From: Bacteroidales bacterium
GTDB lineage: Bacteria; Bacteroidota; Bacteroidia; Bacteroidales; UBA932
Length of the DNA stretch: 42,510 bases
Direction of reading: 5' to 3'
Assembly: GCA_028704975.1 (NCBI GenBank)
Contig: JAQWEK010000004.1
Span: 1 to 42,510, forward strand
The notes below the pieces were generated by a model. That model had not been told where the DNA came from, ran no database searches, and was given only the letters and a program-made list of their open reading frames with translations. How positions within the stretch are numbered: position 1 is the stretch's first letter; each line of letters starts with the position of its first letter. This document shows positions 8,406-16,895 of this stretch, in pieces. A program made the translations under genes and the position numbers.

Positions 8406-9953
8406 TTATTTTTTATTCTCTTTCTTTTTACTCTCTCTGTTCTCCAGAAATTCCTTCTCAAATTTTTCCCTCAGTTCTCTTATAGAATTTCTAATGTCCA
8501 AAATATTATCATATACTACAGCTGTTATATACTGTCTATTAGGCTTTTGTATAATCTCTCCAATTAATGTGGCGCTAGTGCAGCTGTTGATTTTCACATC
8601 TACATAATCCCCCGGTTTGATATTTACGGCGGTCTCCTTTTTGCCGTTTGCCAAAGTCTGAGGTACGTCAAAGACACACATCTTGTTTTGCTGAGTGCGT
8701 CCTGTCATTTGTTTATCAGAGCGTTTTGAGAAGCCCTCCACAAGAACTTCATAAGTTTCTCCAACGTCTTTTTTATTGGACATAAGGGAGAATGAACTTT
8801 GCAGTTCTATAATTTCATTTAGTCTTTTGGTTTTTTCAGCTGCAGATATGTCGTCCTTAAACTTCCTGGCCGCCAGTGTATTAGGTCTTTGAGAATATTG
8901 GAACATGAAGGCTCCGTCAAAGCCCACTTCCTTAAGAAGTGAGAGTGTTTGTTTGTGATCTTCCTCTGTCTCTCCGCAGAATCCCGCAATGATATCTGTT
9001 GTGATTGCACAATCCGGAAGGACTTCTCTTATATCGGCAATTTTCTGAAGGTATTCTTCTCTGGTGTATTTCCTGTTCATCTTCTGCAGCATTGCGTTGC
9101 TTCCGCTTTGTACCGGAAGATGAATATGATTGCAAATATTTGAATACATGGCCATTGTATAGAGAACGCCCTTTCTTATATCCTTAGGATGATTGGTCTG
9201 AAAACGTACTCTTAGATTTGGGTCCACAAGTGCAACAAGCTCCAGGAGTTGGTAAAAACATGTTGTGTCTGTGGGGTCATCCGGATTGGTCCACTGGTAT
9301 GAATCAACATTCTGACCAAGCAGGGTCACCTCTTTGTATCCTTGTTTGAATAACTCTTCTGCCTCATGAACAATGCTTTGAGGGTCTCTGCTTCTTTCTC
9401 TTCCGCGTGTATAGGGTACAATGCAGTAAGAACACATGTTGTTGCATCCCCTTGTAATAGAGATGAATGTGCTTACACCATTGGTGTCTGTCCGCATGGG
9501 ATTGATGTCTGCATAAGTTTCTTCCGGGGAGAGATTGGTGGCGGAGATTTTTTCTCCGTTATCTATAATGGCTTTTATGACATCAGGCAAATTTCTATAT
9601 GTGTCCGGCCCTGCAACAAAATCAACGGCAGGATTTTCCAGCAGTTTTTCCTTTAGTCTCTGGCCCATGCATCCAAGAACGCCAATCACAGGACCACGTT
9701 TTTCGGAGCCGTCGGGAGCTTTAGATTTCTTTGACTTCTGTTTCCTTTTTTTCTTCTCCTGCATAAAGACATCCAGTCTTCCAAGCACGCGCAGCTCTGC
9801 ATTATCCCTTACTGAACACGTGTTTATAAGAATAACATCAGCATCTGCAATCTCTTTGCAACGCTCATATCCGGCTGCGCGCAGGATGGAAAGGGCAACC
9901 TCGCTGTCGCTGACATTCATCTGACACCCGTATGTTTCTAAATATACATTCAT
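8406..9953 (-). CDS. miaB: tRNA-2-methylthio-N6-dimethylallyladenosine synthase (MiaB)
   Basis: A 515-residue radical-SAM methylthiotransferase that adds the 2-methylthio group to i6A37 of tRNAs reading UNN codons. It starts MNVYLETYGCQMN, the standard MiaB N-terminus with the first auxiliary-cluster cysteine; further cluster cysteines lie in INTCSV and GVLGCMG. The radical-SAM motif is in RGCNNMCSYC, followed by YTRGRERSR, and a TRAM domain occupies the C-terminal part. I chose the start at 9953 because a longer in-frame version to 10094 would run into the divergent gene and add 47 residues unlike the family. Two unusual basic stretches occur: one around residues 67-85 (KKKRKQKSKK) and one at the C-terminus (ESKKKENKK). 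A candidate promoter sits 12 bases upstream. Confidence 0.96.
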   Translation of the reverse strand: MNVYLETYGCQMNVSDSEVALSILRAAGYERCKEIADADVILINTCSVRDNAELRVLGRLDVFMQEKKKRKQKSKKSKAPDGSEKRGPVIGVLGCMGQRLKEKLLENPAVDFVAGPDTYRNLPDVIKAIIDNGEKISATNLSPEETYADINPMRTDTNGVSTFISITRGCNNMCSYCIVPYTRGRERSRDPQSIVHEAEELFKQGYKEVTLLGQNVDSYQWTNPDDPTDTTCFYQLLELVALVDPNLRVRFQTNHPKDIRKGVLYTMAMYSNICNHIHLPVQSGSNAMLQKMNRKYTREEYLQKIADIREVLPDCAITTDIIAGFCGETEEDHKQTLSLLKEVGFDGAFMFQYSQRPNTLAARKFKDDISAAEKTKRLNEIIELQSSFSLMSNKKDVGETYEVLVEGFSKRSDKQMTGRTQQNKMCVFDVPQTLANGKKETAVNIKPGDYVDVKINSCTSATLIGEIIQKPNRQYITAVVYDNILDIRNSIRELREKFEKEFLENRESKKKENKK

Positions 9954-9965
9954 AATTGACGCTTG

Positions 9966-9973
9966 CAAAGATA
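9966..9973 (-). promoter_or_regulatory. Candidate -7 element TATCTTTG for miaB
   Basis: TAnnTTTG on the minus strand, 12 bases before the miaB ATG. It lies 7 bases from the oppositely oriented element at 9981-9988, so the two divergent promoters are back to back. Confidence 0.5.
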
Positions 9974-9980
9974 AGTTTTT

Positions 9981-9988
9981 TAACTTTG
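9981..9988 (+). promoter_or_regulatory. Candidate -7 element TAACTTTG for the LEA-type lipoprotein
   Basis: TAnnTTTG match ending 6 bases before the ATG at 9995. TTG at 9956-9958 is a possible -33 partner at 22-base spacing. Such a short distance would give a nearly leaderless transcript. Confidence 0.5.
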
Positions 9989-9994
9989 CGGTTA

Positions 9995-10480
9995 ATGAAG
10001 AAGTTATTAAAAATAGTGTTTTGTGTTGCAGTCTGTTCGTTAATTTTAGCCGGTTGTGCGGATTATAGAGATATTGTGGTTGAAGATATGTCAATAACCG
10101 GTTTGAAACTTAAATCCGCTTCTTGCGCTCAGTTAAATTTAGCGGCCTATGTGAATAATCCGACAGGCGGAACCTTTAATGTTACTGATATTGACGGCCT
10201 TTTATATAAGGACAATGTTAAGTTTGCTCATTTTAATCTGGTTGACCCTGTTGCGATTCAGCCGCGTCTTAAGACTAAAATTCCAATGACAATAGAGATT
10301 AATTTGGATGATCCTCTCTCTGTACTGGCTATGGGACTGAATATCAAGACTTGGAATAAGAGGGATTTTATGATGGATGTTCATGGGATTATCAAAAAAG
10401 GAGGTTTAAGAATTCCTTTTGTGCGCAAAAATGTGCCGCTTGACAAAATGCTGGAAAAAGTAAAAGTGCACTCAAATTAA
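9995..10480 (+). CDS. LEA type 2-like lipoprotein
   Basis: A 161-residue lipoprotein starting MKKLLKIVFCV with lipobox ILAGC (Cys20). The mature part resembles the LEA-14/water-stress (WHy) beta-sandwich: an early conserved NNPTGGTFNVTDI stretch (asparagine-proline turn) and a later KTKIPMTIEI strand. The start at 9995 is preferred over the longer frame from 9956 because the extra 13 residues would precede the signal peptide and overlap the promoter. The family's role in bacteria is poorly defined; it is usually periplasmic or envelope-linked. The SPOR-domain gene follows after 13 bases, suggesting a shared envelope function. Confidence 0.8.
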   Translation: MKKLLKIVFCVAVCSLILAGCADYRDIVVEDMSITGLKLKSASCAQLNLAAYVNNPTGGTFNVTDIDGLLYKDNVKFAHFNLVDPVAIQPRLKTKIPMTIEINLDDPLSVLAMGLNIKTWNKRDFMMDVHGIIKKGGLRIPFVRKNVPLDKMLEKVKVHSN

Positions 10481-10493
10481 AATAGGAGGCTCT

Positions 10494-11087
10494 ATGAATT
10501 TATTTATCTCCACGGTTAAACCGTTTGCGATGGAAGTTGCAATTTTTGCGGCGACAATTTGCATGTTGCCTAAAAATGCCGTGGCTCAGAATTATACAAC
10601 AGAGAGACAAATGATGCCAGATACGGCTGCCGTTTCTTTAATACCGCCGGTTGATTCATCTCTTGTAGGTGTCTCTGTTTTTGATTTGTTAAGCAGAGGC
10701 TCTGTTGCGGATAATAGGGTGGAAAACGGTGGCAGCGGCAGGACCGGCCAAGGCGGTAAAGTTGTGTTGCACCAGGATTCTTATTTAAAAACCGCCTTTG
10801 AAAATTATGTGAAGAGCAATGCAGATAGGGCAAAGACCGGCTACAGAATAATGGTATTCACCAGTAATGCTCAGATTGCCAGAGGAGAATCGGAATCTAT
10901 AGTTTCACAATTCAACTCTATGTATCCCGGGCTTGGCGTTTACAGAAGTTATGCAAATCCTTTCTTTAAAGTTAATGTCGGAGATTTTAGGATAAAGTCA
11001 GATGCTCTAAAATTGTACAATGAAATCCTGGGACGCTATCCGCGCGCAAAAATTGTAAAGGATAAAATTAATTGGTGCCAGTTTTAA
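10494..11087 (+). CDS. SPOR-domain envelope protein
   Basis: A 197-residue exported protein: a signal peptide (about 1-31, ending AVAQ), a low-complexity linker rich in Gly and Ser, and a C-terminal SPOR domain (about 115-197) with GYRIMVFTS, VYRSYANPFFKVNVGDF and a final PRAKIVKDKI strand. SPOR domains bind denuded peptidoglycan glycans, so a periplasmic cell-wall or division-site role is likely. The ATG is preceded by AGGAGG (10484-10489) at 4-base spacing, a real Shine-Dalgarno, which is uncommon among the genes in this window. It is the second gene of a pair with the LEA-like lipoprotein and is convergent with the acyltransferase gene 26 bases away. Confidence 0.85.
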   Translation: MNLFISTVKPFAMEVAIFAATICMLPKNAVAQNYTTERQMMPDTAAVSLIPPVDSSLVGVSVFDLLSRGSVADNRVENGGSGRTGQGGKVVLHQDSYLKTAFENYVKSNADRAKTGYRIMVFTSNAQIARGESESIVSQFNSMYPGLGVYRSYANPFFKVNVGDFRIKSDALKLYNEILGRYPRAKIVKDKINWCQF

Positions 11088-11113
11088 GGTATTTTTAGTG
11101 GCGTATTTTTTTA

Positions 11114-12142
11114 TTAGTGCAAGTGCACGCTGAAGTGTCCGGAGTCACCCTCGTCACTCTTCTTCTTTGCCTTTTTAAATGGAATATTATCTCTCCACCA
11201 TTTTGGACTGTGATTTTGAGCCCATTCAATTAAAGGCTTAATATGTCTGGTTATTTTTTCCGGGTAAATATCTTGTATGTTTATTAATATACCGGTCTCT
11301 TCAACGTCTCCAAAGCCGTGATTTATGGGGCGTGCAAAGACTTTCATGGATGGGGAGAGGTTCATGTAGGAATTGATTAGCGGAGGTACATGCTCTCCGT
11401 TGTTTTTTACCTCCCTCACCAAAACTTTATATCCTTCTTTATACGGAAGACCCTCAAACAATGAGTTAATGTAAGGATCATGCGTATTGCAATCTAGTGG
11501 TTCTTTGGAAGTTACCATGCCGTCTGGATCCGGAAAATATCTGTTAAGAAAATTTAGCAGAATGTTTCTTGCCCTCTGATTATAGGAGGTGTACATTGTT
11601 ACCTTTCCAAATAAAAATTTTATGTTATTATACTTTAAAACAAGCGCTCCAAGACCGTCCCATAAACTGTCAAGAGCAAAGATACTCTTGCGTTTTAAAT
11701 TGGTGCTTTGATAGTTAGGCTGAATGAAAGAGCGTCCAAGCTCAATGGTCCAAGGCATGTATTCTTTCTGAAACTTATCTGAAAAATTGTAAAGTTCTGC
11801 AGTTGCAAGTTTCTCCAAAGGGAGTCCGCCGCAGTTAATATATCTATAACCGCCGAGGATTTCCTTATCTTCCGGGTCCCATACAATAAGCTGTTTATAA
11901 GCGTCGTAGGGGTCAGTGTCAAACTGATCTACATCTATTGGTTTGCCAGTTCCTCCTCCGCCCAAACGGAAAGAAATTTCACGCAGGCGGCCAATCTCCA
12001 TCATGACATTAGGAGAATTTTTATATGTGATTTCAAACAGAAGATTACCTCCGGTACGTGTCTTGCCGATGAATTTATCTTCAGTTAACTCATTCTTTAT
12101 CAGCTCTCTATCTACAGGCTGAATAACAGCTTCCATATTCAT
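11114..12142 (-). CDS. GNAT-type N-acyltransferase (GlsB/OlsB-like)
   Basis: A 342-residue protein of the OlsB/hemolysin-like acyl-ACP N-acyltransferase family (Acetyltransf_5 type). Recognisable parts include an N-terminal strand region ending in REISFRLGGGGTGKP, the segment IELGRSFIQPNYQ, and SIFALDSLWDGLGAL followed by LFGKVTMYTSYN. In Bacteroides the analogous GlsB, working with GlsA, builds glycine lipids by N-acylating glycine. I infer that role here because the partner O-acyltransferase gene overlaps it upstream, but the amino acid acylated (glycine, serine or ornithine) cannot be read from sequence. Its start lies inside the upstream gene (35-base overlap, or 29 if the second ATG is used), pointing to translational coupling. 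Confidence 0.8.
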   Translation of the reverse strand: MNMEAVIQPVDRELIKNELTEDKFIGKTRTGGNLLFEITYKNSPNVMMEIGRLREISFRLGGGGTGKPIDVDQFDTDPYDAYKQLIVWDPEDKEILGGYRYINCGGLPLEKLATAELYNFSDKFQKEYMPWTIELGRSFIQPNYQSTNLKRKSIFALDSLWDGLGALVLKYNNIKFLFGKVTMYTSYNQRARNILLNFLNRYFPDPDGMVTSKEPLDCNTHDPYINSLFEGLPYKEGYKVLVREVKNNGEHVPPLINSYMNLSPSMKVFARPINHGFGDVEETGILINIQDIYPEKITRHIKPLIEWAQNHSPKWWRDNIPFKKAKKKSDEGDSGHFSVHLH

Positions 12143-12980
12143 AAACTTTACCCCTTATTATATTGCACCATTGCTGAGCATTCATTCCGGAATCCTTAAT
12201 CTCTTTGTGAAAGATAGGTTTGCCAATTATCATATCAAACTCCGCACCGGTCTGCTTAAACAACTCATGGGGCAAAAATAACATTTCTATATTAAATTTT
12301 ATCCTCAGGAATTTGCGAATTTTTGCAAGCTTGTAAAATACCATTGAATTTTTTCCGCTAAAGAAAACGGGTACAATATCTCTGCCGCTTTCCACAGCCT
12401 CTCCTACAAAATTTTTGTGCCACTCCAGATCCATGAGTTCCCCATGTATCAATCTGGAACACAGCCCTGCAGGAAAGTTGCAAAGATTATATTCAGAGTT
12501 ATAGGCCGTTTTTATATTTTCTAAATTTGCGCGGGAGGTTTTGCCTGTTTTATTCACCGGAATAAAGATGTCTTGCAGAGGCTTAATGTTGAATAAGAAA
12601 TCATTCACAATAAATTTTGACGGCCCAAATCTGCGGGTGATTTCATTTATCAAAATTAATCCGTCAAGTCCGCCAAGCGGGTGATTAGATACAAAAAGAT
12701 ATCTGCAGTTTTTTCCCTTTTCATATTTTACATCACGATGATTCAGAACTTCTTCCGCTCCTTCTGCGTACTTGATGTGCCCCTTGACTTTCAGATAATT
12801 AAGAGCTCCGGCGGCAAATTCGGCACCTTGCATTCCGTTGCATTCTCTTAAAATTTCATTTATTTGTTTTAAGTGAACCAACTTTTCTATTAGCGAATAG
12901 ATAAAAGACGGAAGTCTTTTTGCAAGTTTTTTATTTTTGTTCTCTATAACCTTTCTGATGTCTATTTGAATTGCTTCCAT
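12108..12980 (-). CDS. PlsC-like O-acyltransferase (GlsA-like)
   Basis: A 290-residue lysophospholipid-acyltransferase-superfamily protein. The catalytic block reads SNHPLGGLDGL: His and Asp are separated by five residues rather than the usual four of HX4D. A later block, NFPAGLCSR, corresponds to the PEG-type substrate-binding motif. A basic, amphipathic N-terminus suggests membrane association; no long transmembrane helix is evident. It overlaps the downstream N-acyltransferase and is likely its partner, esterifying a second acyl chain to make a diacyl aminolipid, as GlsA does in Bacteroides. An ordinary 1-acylglycerol-3-phosphate acyltransferase role is the alternative. It diverges from rpoN. 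Confidence 0.8.
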   Translation of the reverse strand: MEAIQIDIRKVIENKNKKLAKRLPSFIYSLIEKLVHLKQINEILRECNGMQGAEFAAGALNYLKVKGHIKYAEGAEEVLNHRDVKYEKGKNCRYLFVSNHPLGGLDGLILINEITRRFGPSKFIVNDFLFNIKPLQDIFIPVNKTGKTSRANLENIKTAYNSEYNLCNFPAGLCSRLIHGELMDLEWHKNFVGEAVESGRDIVPVFFSGKNSMVFYKLAKIRKFLRIKFNIEMLFLPHELFKQTGAEFDMIIGKPIFHKEIKDSGMNAQQWCNIIRGKVYEYGSCYSACR

Positions 12981-13020
12981 GTTATTGTTGAGATTCAGGG
13001 ACAGCGCCCCTGTCGGGAGG

Positions 13021-13039
13021 CAAAATTAAAACAAAAATA
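13021..13039 (-). promoter_or_regulatory. Candidate -7 elements (TAATTTTG, TATTTTTG) for the acyltransferase pair
   Basis: Two minus-strand TAnnTTTG matches lie at 13021-13028 and 13032-13039, about 40-55 bases upstream of the ATG at 12980. The nearer to rpoN is one base from the plus-strand element of that gene. The region is A-rich, so chance matches are possible. Confidence 0.4.
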
Positions 13040-13040
13040 G

Positions 13041-13048
13041 TATCTTTG
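13041..13048 (+). promoter_or_regulatory. Candidate -7 element TATCTTTG for rpoN
   Basis: Matches TAnnTTTG and ends four bases before the rpoN ATG at 13053. With the usual distance to the transcription start, the mRNA would begin at or near the A of the ATG. Confidence 0.5.
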
Positions 13049-13052
13049 TCTT

Positions 13053-14492
13053 ATGCTAAAACAGGGTTTACAGCAGAAAATGCAGCAGCGGCTCTCTCCG
13101 CTTCAAATCCAGACTATTAAGCTCTTGGAACTTCCTTCTATTGAGCTTGAGCAGAGGATTAAGAAGGAGATTGAGGAGAACCCTGTTTTGGATGACGGAC
13201 CTGCAGAAAGCAACAATGATGGTGACTCACAGGATGATGCAGCGGAAGAGGAAAAACCAAAGCAAGTTTCCCTTTCTGATTACGGCAGTGATGATACTCC
13301 TTCCTACAAACTTTATGTGAACAACCGCGGCAAAGACGAGAAGCCGCAATACAATACTTTTTCTGTTAAGGAGAGCTTTCAACAGTCTTTGGTTCAGCAA
13401 CTTGGATATCGTCACATGGGAGAGAGGGAGAGACAAATATCTGTGTTTATAATTGGAAGTCTGGACGGAGACGGTTATTTGCGCAGGAATTTGGATGCGC
13501 TTGCAGACGATATTTCTTTTAGATTAAACATAGAGACAACTCCCGCAGAAATTGAAAATATTCTTGTTGATACAATACAACAATTTGATCCTGTGGGTAT
13601 TGGAGCAAGGAGTTTGCAAGAATGCCTATTGCTTCAGATTAAAGCAAGAGAGGATAGGACGCCGGCGGTTGAGCATGCCCAAATTATTTTGCAAGATTTT
13701 TTTGAAGAGTTTACCAAAAAGCATTATTCTAAGATTATTTCCAAGATGGGAATTACTCAGGATGACTTAAAAAATGCTATAGGTGAGATAGTTAAGTTGA
13801 ATCCGCGTCCGGGAGGTCAAATAGATGATTCTTATGTGGAGCAGGCGCAGCAAGTTGTTCCGGATTTTATTTTGGAGAATAATGATGGAGAGCTTATAGT
13901 TACTTTGCCAAAATTCAATGTGCCGGAACTGCGTGTAAATAAGCGTTATGCGGACTTGCTTTCTAAGTCTGCGGATAAAAGCAACAGAGAGGGAAAAGAG
14001 GCGGCCAGTTTTGTAAAACAAAAACTGGATAGCGCAAAGTGGTTTATTGAGGCAATAAAACAGAGGCAAAACACATTGCAAAATACAATGAATGCCATTG
14101 TGGAGTTCCAAAAAGATTACTTTCAAGACGGAGATGAAACAAAGCTTAAACCAATGGTACTTAAGAATATAGCAGAGATAACGGGCTTGGATATTTCTAC
14201 TATTTCCAGGGTTGTCAACTGCAAATATATTCAAACGCCGTTTGGAATAATACCTTTAAAATACTTCTTCTCAGAAGGGTTGATGACAGAGAGCGGAGAA
14301 GAAGTTTCCACAAGAGAAATAAAGAAGATACTTCAACAAAGCGTTGAATCTGAAAATAAAACCAAACCTCTTACAGATGAAGAGCTTGTAGAAGTTCTTA
14401 AGTCTAAAGGATATCTTGTTGCCAGAAGGACGGTTGCAAAATACCGTGAGCAGCTTGATATTCCCATCGCGCGTCTGCGCAAGGAGTTATAA
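13053..14492 (+). CDS. rpoN: RNA polymerase sigma-54 factor (RpoN)
   Basis: A 479-residue sigma-54. Region I at the N-terminus is glutamine/leucine rich (LSPLQIQTIKLLELPSIELE...ENPVL), and interacts with enhancer-binding activators. An acidic region II spans about residues 47-75. The core-binding domain has FDPVGIGARSLQECL, and the C-terminal DNA-binding part has the helix-turn-helix around STISRVVNCKYI and the RpoN box ARRTVAKYRE near residues 455-464, which contacts the -24 element. Length is normal. The ATG at 13053 is only four bases after a -7 element; ATG codon 10 is an alternative start. No enhancer-binding activator is encoded nearby. The amidohydrolase gene follows 13 bases later. 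Confidence 0.97.
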   Translation: MLKQGLQQKMQQRLSPLQIQTIKLLELPSIELEQRIKKEIEENPVLDDGPAESNNDGDSQDDAAEEEKPKQVSLSDYGSDDTPSYKLYVNNRGKDEKPQYNTFSVKESFQQSLVQQLGYRHMGERERQISVFIIGSLDGDGYLRRNLDALADDISFRLNIETTPAEIENILVDTIQQFDPVGIGARSLQECLLLQIKAREDRTPAVEHAQIILQDFFEEFTKKHYSKIISKMGITQDDLKNAIGEIVKLNPRPGGQIDDSYVEQAQQVVPDFILENNDGELIVTLPKFNVPELRVNKRYADLLSKSADKSNREGKEAASFVKQKLDSAKWFIEAIKQRQNTLQNTMNAIVEFQKDYFQDGDETKLKPMVLKNIAEITGLDISTISRVVNCKYIQTPFGIIPLKYFFSEGLMTESGEEVSTREIKKILQQSVESENKTKPLTDEELVEVLKSKGYLVARRTVAKYREQLDIPIARLRKEL

Positions 14493-14505
14493 TAGAAAAC
14501 TTAAA

Positions 14506-16155
14506 ATGAAAAATCCTTTTACTTTAAAAAGCGCCAGGTATATTGTTGCCACAGCGATTTTTTCTTTATTAATATATTCTTGCAGTATGAAACAATTGGT
14601 TGATTTAATTGGCTATAATGGAACTATTTATACGGTTGATTCCACCTTTTCACAGGCAGAGGCATTTGCCGTTGATGATGGGAAGTTCTTGGCTGTCGGG
14701 AACAACAAATCAATTCTTGCCGCTTATAGATCCAGGCATATGATTGATTTTAAGGGGGGGGCGGTATATCCGGGATTTAATGATGCGCACTGTCATTTAT
14801 TTGAGATGGGTAAAGATTTGTGGTATTGCGACTTGCGCGGCTCCAAATCTTTTGATGAGGTCATTGAGAGACTTCAAAAATTTTACAAGCAGCATCCGGA
14901 TAGAAAATTTATCATTGGCAGCGGATGGGATCAGGGGCTATGGCCGGGCAAAAAGTTTCCCACTAATGAAAAGCTGAATGCAGCTTTTCCTGATATTCCT
15001 GTTGTGATATCACGCATTGATTTTCATGCTGTTGTAGCAAATCAGGCGGCAATTGATGAAGTTGGGATAAAACCCAATGACGTTAACTTGAATCTTAATG
15101 AGGCGCAAATTGTAAAAGGGAAATTCACCGGAATTTTTATGGAGAATTTGTGCGTTGAGTTCAAAGATAAGGTTGCAAAATATTCACGTAAAGATTTGGA
15201 AGAGATTATGCTAAATGCTCAGAAGGAATGCTTTAAAAATGGTCTTACATCTGTTTGCGATGCAGAGGATGAATATCCTACAATAATGCTGATGGACTCA
15301 TTGGTTAAGAAAAAACAGCTTACTTTAAAGATTGATGCCTGGCCTCTTCCAACTGACGAGAATTTTAAAAACATTACCAAACCGTTCAAACACAATAATT
15401 TAACTGTTGGAACTTTTAAGCTTTACAGGGACGGTGCTCTTGGTTCCAGAGGAGCCTTGCTGCTTGCGCCTTATTCTGATGATCCCGGCAATTCGGGAAT
15501 GGAGTATTATCCGCTTGCAGATTACATTAAATATTGTAAATGGTGTTATGAGCACGGTTTCCGCGTTGCTACGCATTGCATTGGGGATAAGGCTAACAGA
15601 CAGGCTCTGGATGTTTATGCAAGCATATTGAAGGGGAAAAATAATTTGGGATGGAGAATAGAGCATGCGCAAATTATTGATGATGAGGACATTAATAAAT
15701 TTAAAGAGTACTCAATTATTCCATCCGTACAGCCAACTCATTGTACTTCCGATATGATGTGGGCAAAGGAAAGATTGGGCAATAGAGTTAAGGAGGGTTA
15801 TAGATATCAGGATTTATTAAACCAGCTTGGATGGCTTCCTGCCGGTACGGATTTCCCTGTTGAAAGTGTTAATCCGATATACACTTTTTTTGCGGCGGTT
15901 TACAGAAAAAATCTGGATTTCAAGCCGGCAGAGGGTTTCCAAATGGAAAATTCTCTGACAAGGGAGGAGGCATTAAGTTCCATGACAATCTGGGGTGCAA
16001 AGTCAACTTTTGAAGATAAAGTCAAAGGGAGCATTGAGTCGGGAAAGGAGGCGGACTTTGTCACAACAGATAGAGACTTTATGAAAGTCCCTGAAAAACA
16101 AGTGCCTGCAACAAAAGTCACAGGCACATGGTTAAACGGGAAAAAAGTATTTTAA
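14506..16155 (+). CDS. YtcJ-like amidohydrolase lipoprotein (Amidohydro_3)
   Basis: A 549-residue metal-dependent hydrolase of the amidohydrolase superfamily, YtcJ/NfdA branch. The N-terminus is a membrane-export signal ending in IYSC, a plausible lipobox, so it is probably envelope-anchored. The TIM-barrel metal ligands are visible as NDAHCHLF (HxH), a conserved RDGALGSRGALL, ATHCIGDKA, IEHAQ, and Asp in PAGTDFPVE. The start at 14506 was chosen because the longer frame would overlap rpoN and put 30 residues before the signal. The substrate is unknown; related proteins hydrolyse N-substituted formamides or other amides. It is likely transcribed with rpoN and is convergent with upp (13 bases). 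Confidence 0.88.
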   Translation: MKNPFTLKSARYIVATAIFSLLIYSCSMKQLVDLIGYNGTIYTVDSTFSQAEAFAVDDGKFLAVGNNKSILAAYRSRHMIDFKGGAVYPGFNDAHCHLFEMGKDLWYCDLRGSKSFDEVIERLQKFYKQHPDRKFIIGSGWDQGLWPGKKFPTNEKLNAAFPDIPVVISRIDFHAVVANQAAIDEVGIKPNDVNLNLNEAQIVKGKFTGIFMENLCVEFKDKVAKYSRKDLEEIMLNAQKECFKNGLTSVCDAEDEYPTIMLMDSLVKKKQLTLKIDAWPLPTDENFKNITKPFKHNNLTVGTFKLYRDGALGSRGALLLAPYSDDPGNSGMEYYPLADYIKYCKWCYEHGFRVATHCIGDKANRQALDVYASILKGKNNLGWRIEHAQIIDDEDINKFKEYSIIPSVQPTHCTSDMMWAKERLGNRVKEGYRYQDLLNQLGWLPAGTDFPVESVNPIYTFFAAVYRKNLDFKPAEGFQMENSLTREEALSSMTIWGAKSTFEDKVKGSIESGKEADFVTTDRDFMKVPEKQVPATKVTGTWLNGKKVF

Positions 16156-16168
16156 AAGAGTACTTACC

Positions 16169-16831
16169 TTAAATAATCTCTTTCTTTTCTCCGTAGGCTA
16201 AATCCCCCGCATCTCCAAGCCCGGGAATTATGTAGGCTTTATTTGTAAGTTCCTCATCTACAGCTCCTACCCAAAGTGTAACTTTTTTATGAGGCAGTTG
16301 TTTGGATAAGTTTGATAATGCCGCTTTGCTTGCGACTACAGTTACAATGTGTGTGTATTCCGGTTCTCCGTTCTCACATAATTGATTATATGCAAGCATT
16401 ATGGAAGAACCTGTCGCGAGCATGCAATCGGCAAGAATCAAGGTCTTTCCATCCATTGGAGGACAGCTTGTGTAATCTGCGTGGATTGAGAATTTGTTGT
16501 CTTTTCCGTATTTGCGGAATGCGGCAATAAACGCATTATCCGCTTTGTCAAAAATCTTTAAAATTCCATTGTGCAACGGCAGTCCGGCTCTCATGATGGA
16601 TGCTACTACTAGTTGGGAATCAAGGGTTTTGCATGGAGCAATTCCAAGCGGAGTTGTTACATCCTCCATTTTATATTTCAGTGTTTTGCCAATTTCATAA
16701 GCCATGCACTCGCCAATTCTTTCCAGATTTGTGCGGAATTTCATTCTGTCTTTCTGGACAATTTTATCCCTGATCTCTGCAAGATATTGATTAACAATGG
16801 AGTTCTCATTTCCCATATAGACAATTTTCAT
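16169..16831 (-). CDS. upp: Uracil phosphoribosyltransferase
   Basis: A 220-residue type I phosphoribosyltransferase that makes UMP from uracil and PRPP (pyrimidine salvage). Landmarks: SIMRAGLPLHNG, the PRPP-binding loop LILADCMLATGSS, and the uracil-specific C-terminal YIIPGLGDAGDLAYG. Cytoplasmic, normal length. A minus-strand TAACTTTG element lies about 39 bases upstream at 16870-16877, so it has its own promoter separate from the radC-like gene. Confidence 0.96.
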   Translation of the reverse strand: MKIVYMGNENSIVNQYLAEIRDKIVQKDRMKFRTNLERIGECMAYEIGKTLKYKMEDVTTPLGIAPCKTLDSQLVVASIMRAGLPLHNGILKIFDKADNAFIAAFRKYGKDNKFSIHADYTSCPPMDGKTLILADCMLATGSSIMLAYNQLCENGEPEYTHIVTVVASKAALSNLSKQLPHKKVTLWVGAVDEELTNKAYIIPGLGDAGDLAYGEKKEII

Positions 16832-16869
16832 AGCTTATAGATTTAGCGGTTGCTGTTGCTCAAACACGA

Positions 16870-16877
16870 CAAAGTTA
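16870..16877 (-). promoter_or_regulatory. Candidate -7 element TAACTTTG for upp
   Basis: Exact TAnnTTTG match on the minus strand in the 64-base gap between the radC-like gene and upp. Confidence 0.5.
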
Positions 16878-16895
16878 CTACTTTTAAAGCAATTA

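Noticed and set aside
9954..10094. N-terminal extension of MiaB by 47 residues
   Set aside because: It would overlap the divergent LEA-like gene and both promoter elements, and the normal MiaB N-terminus begins at 9953.
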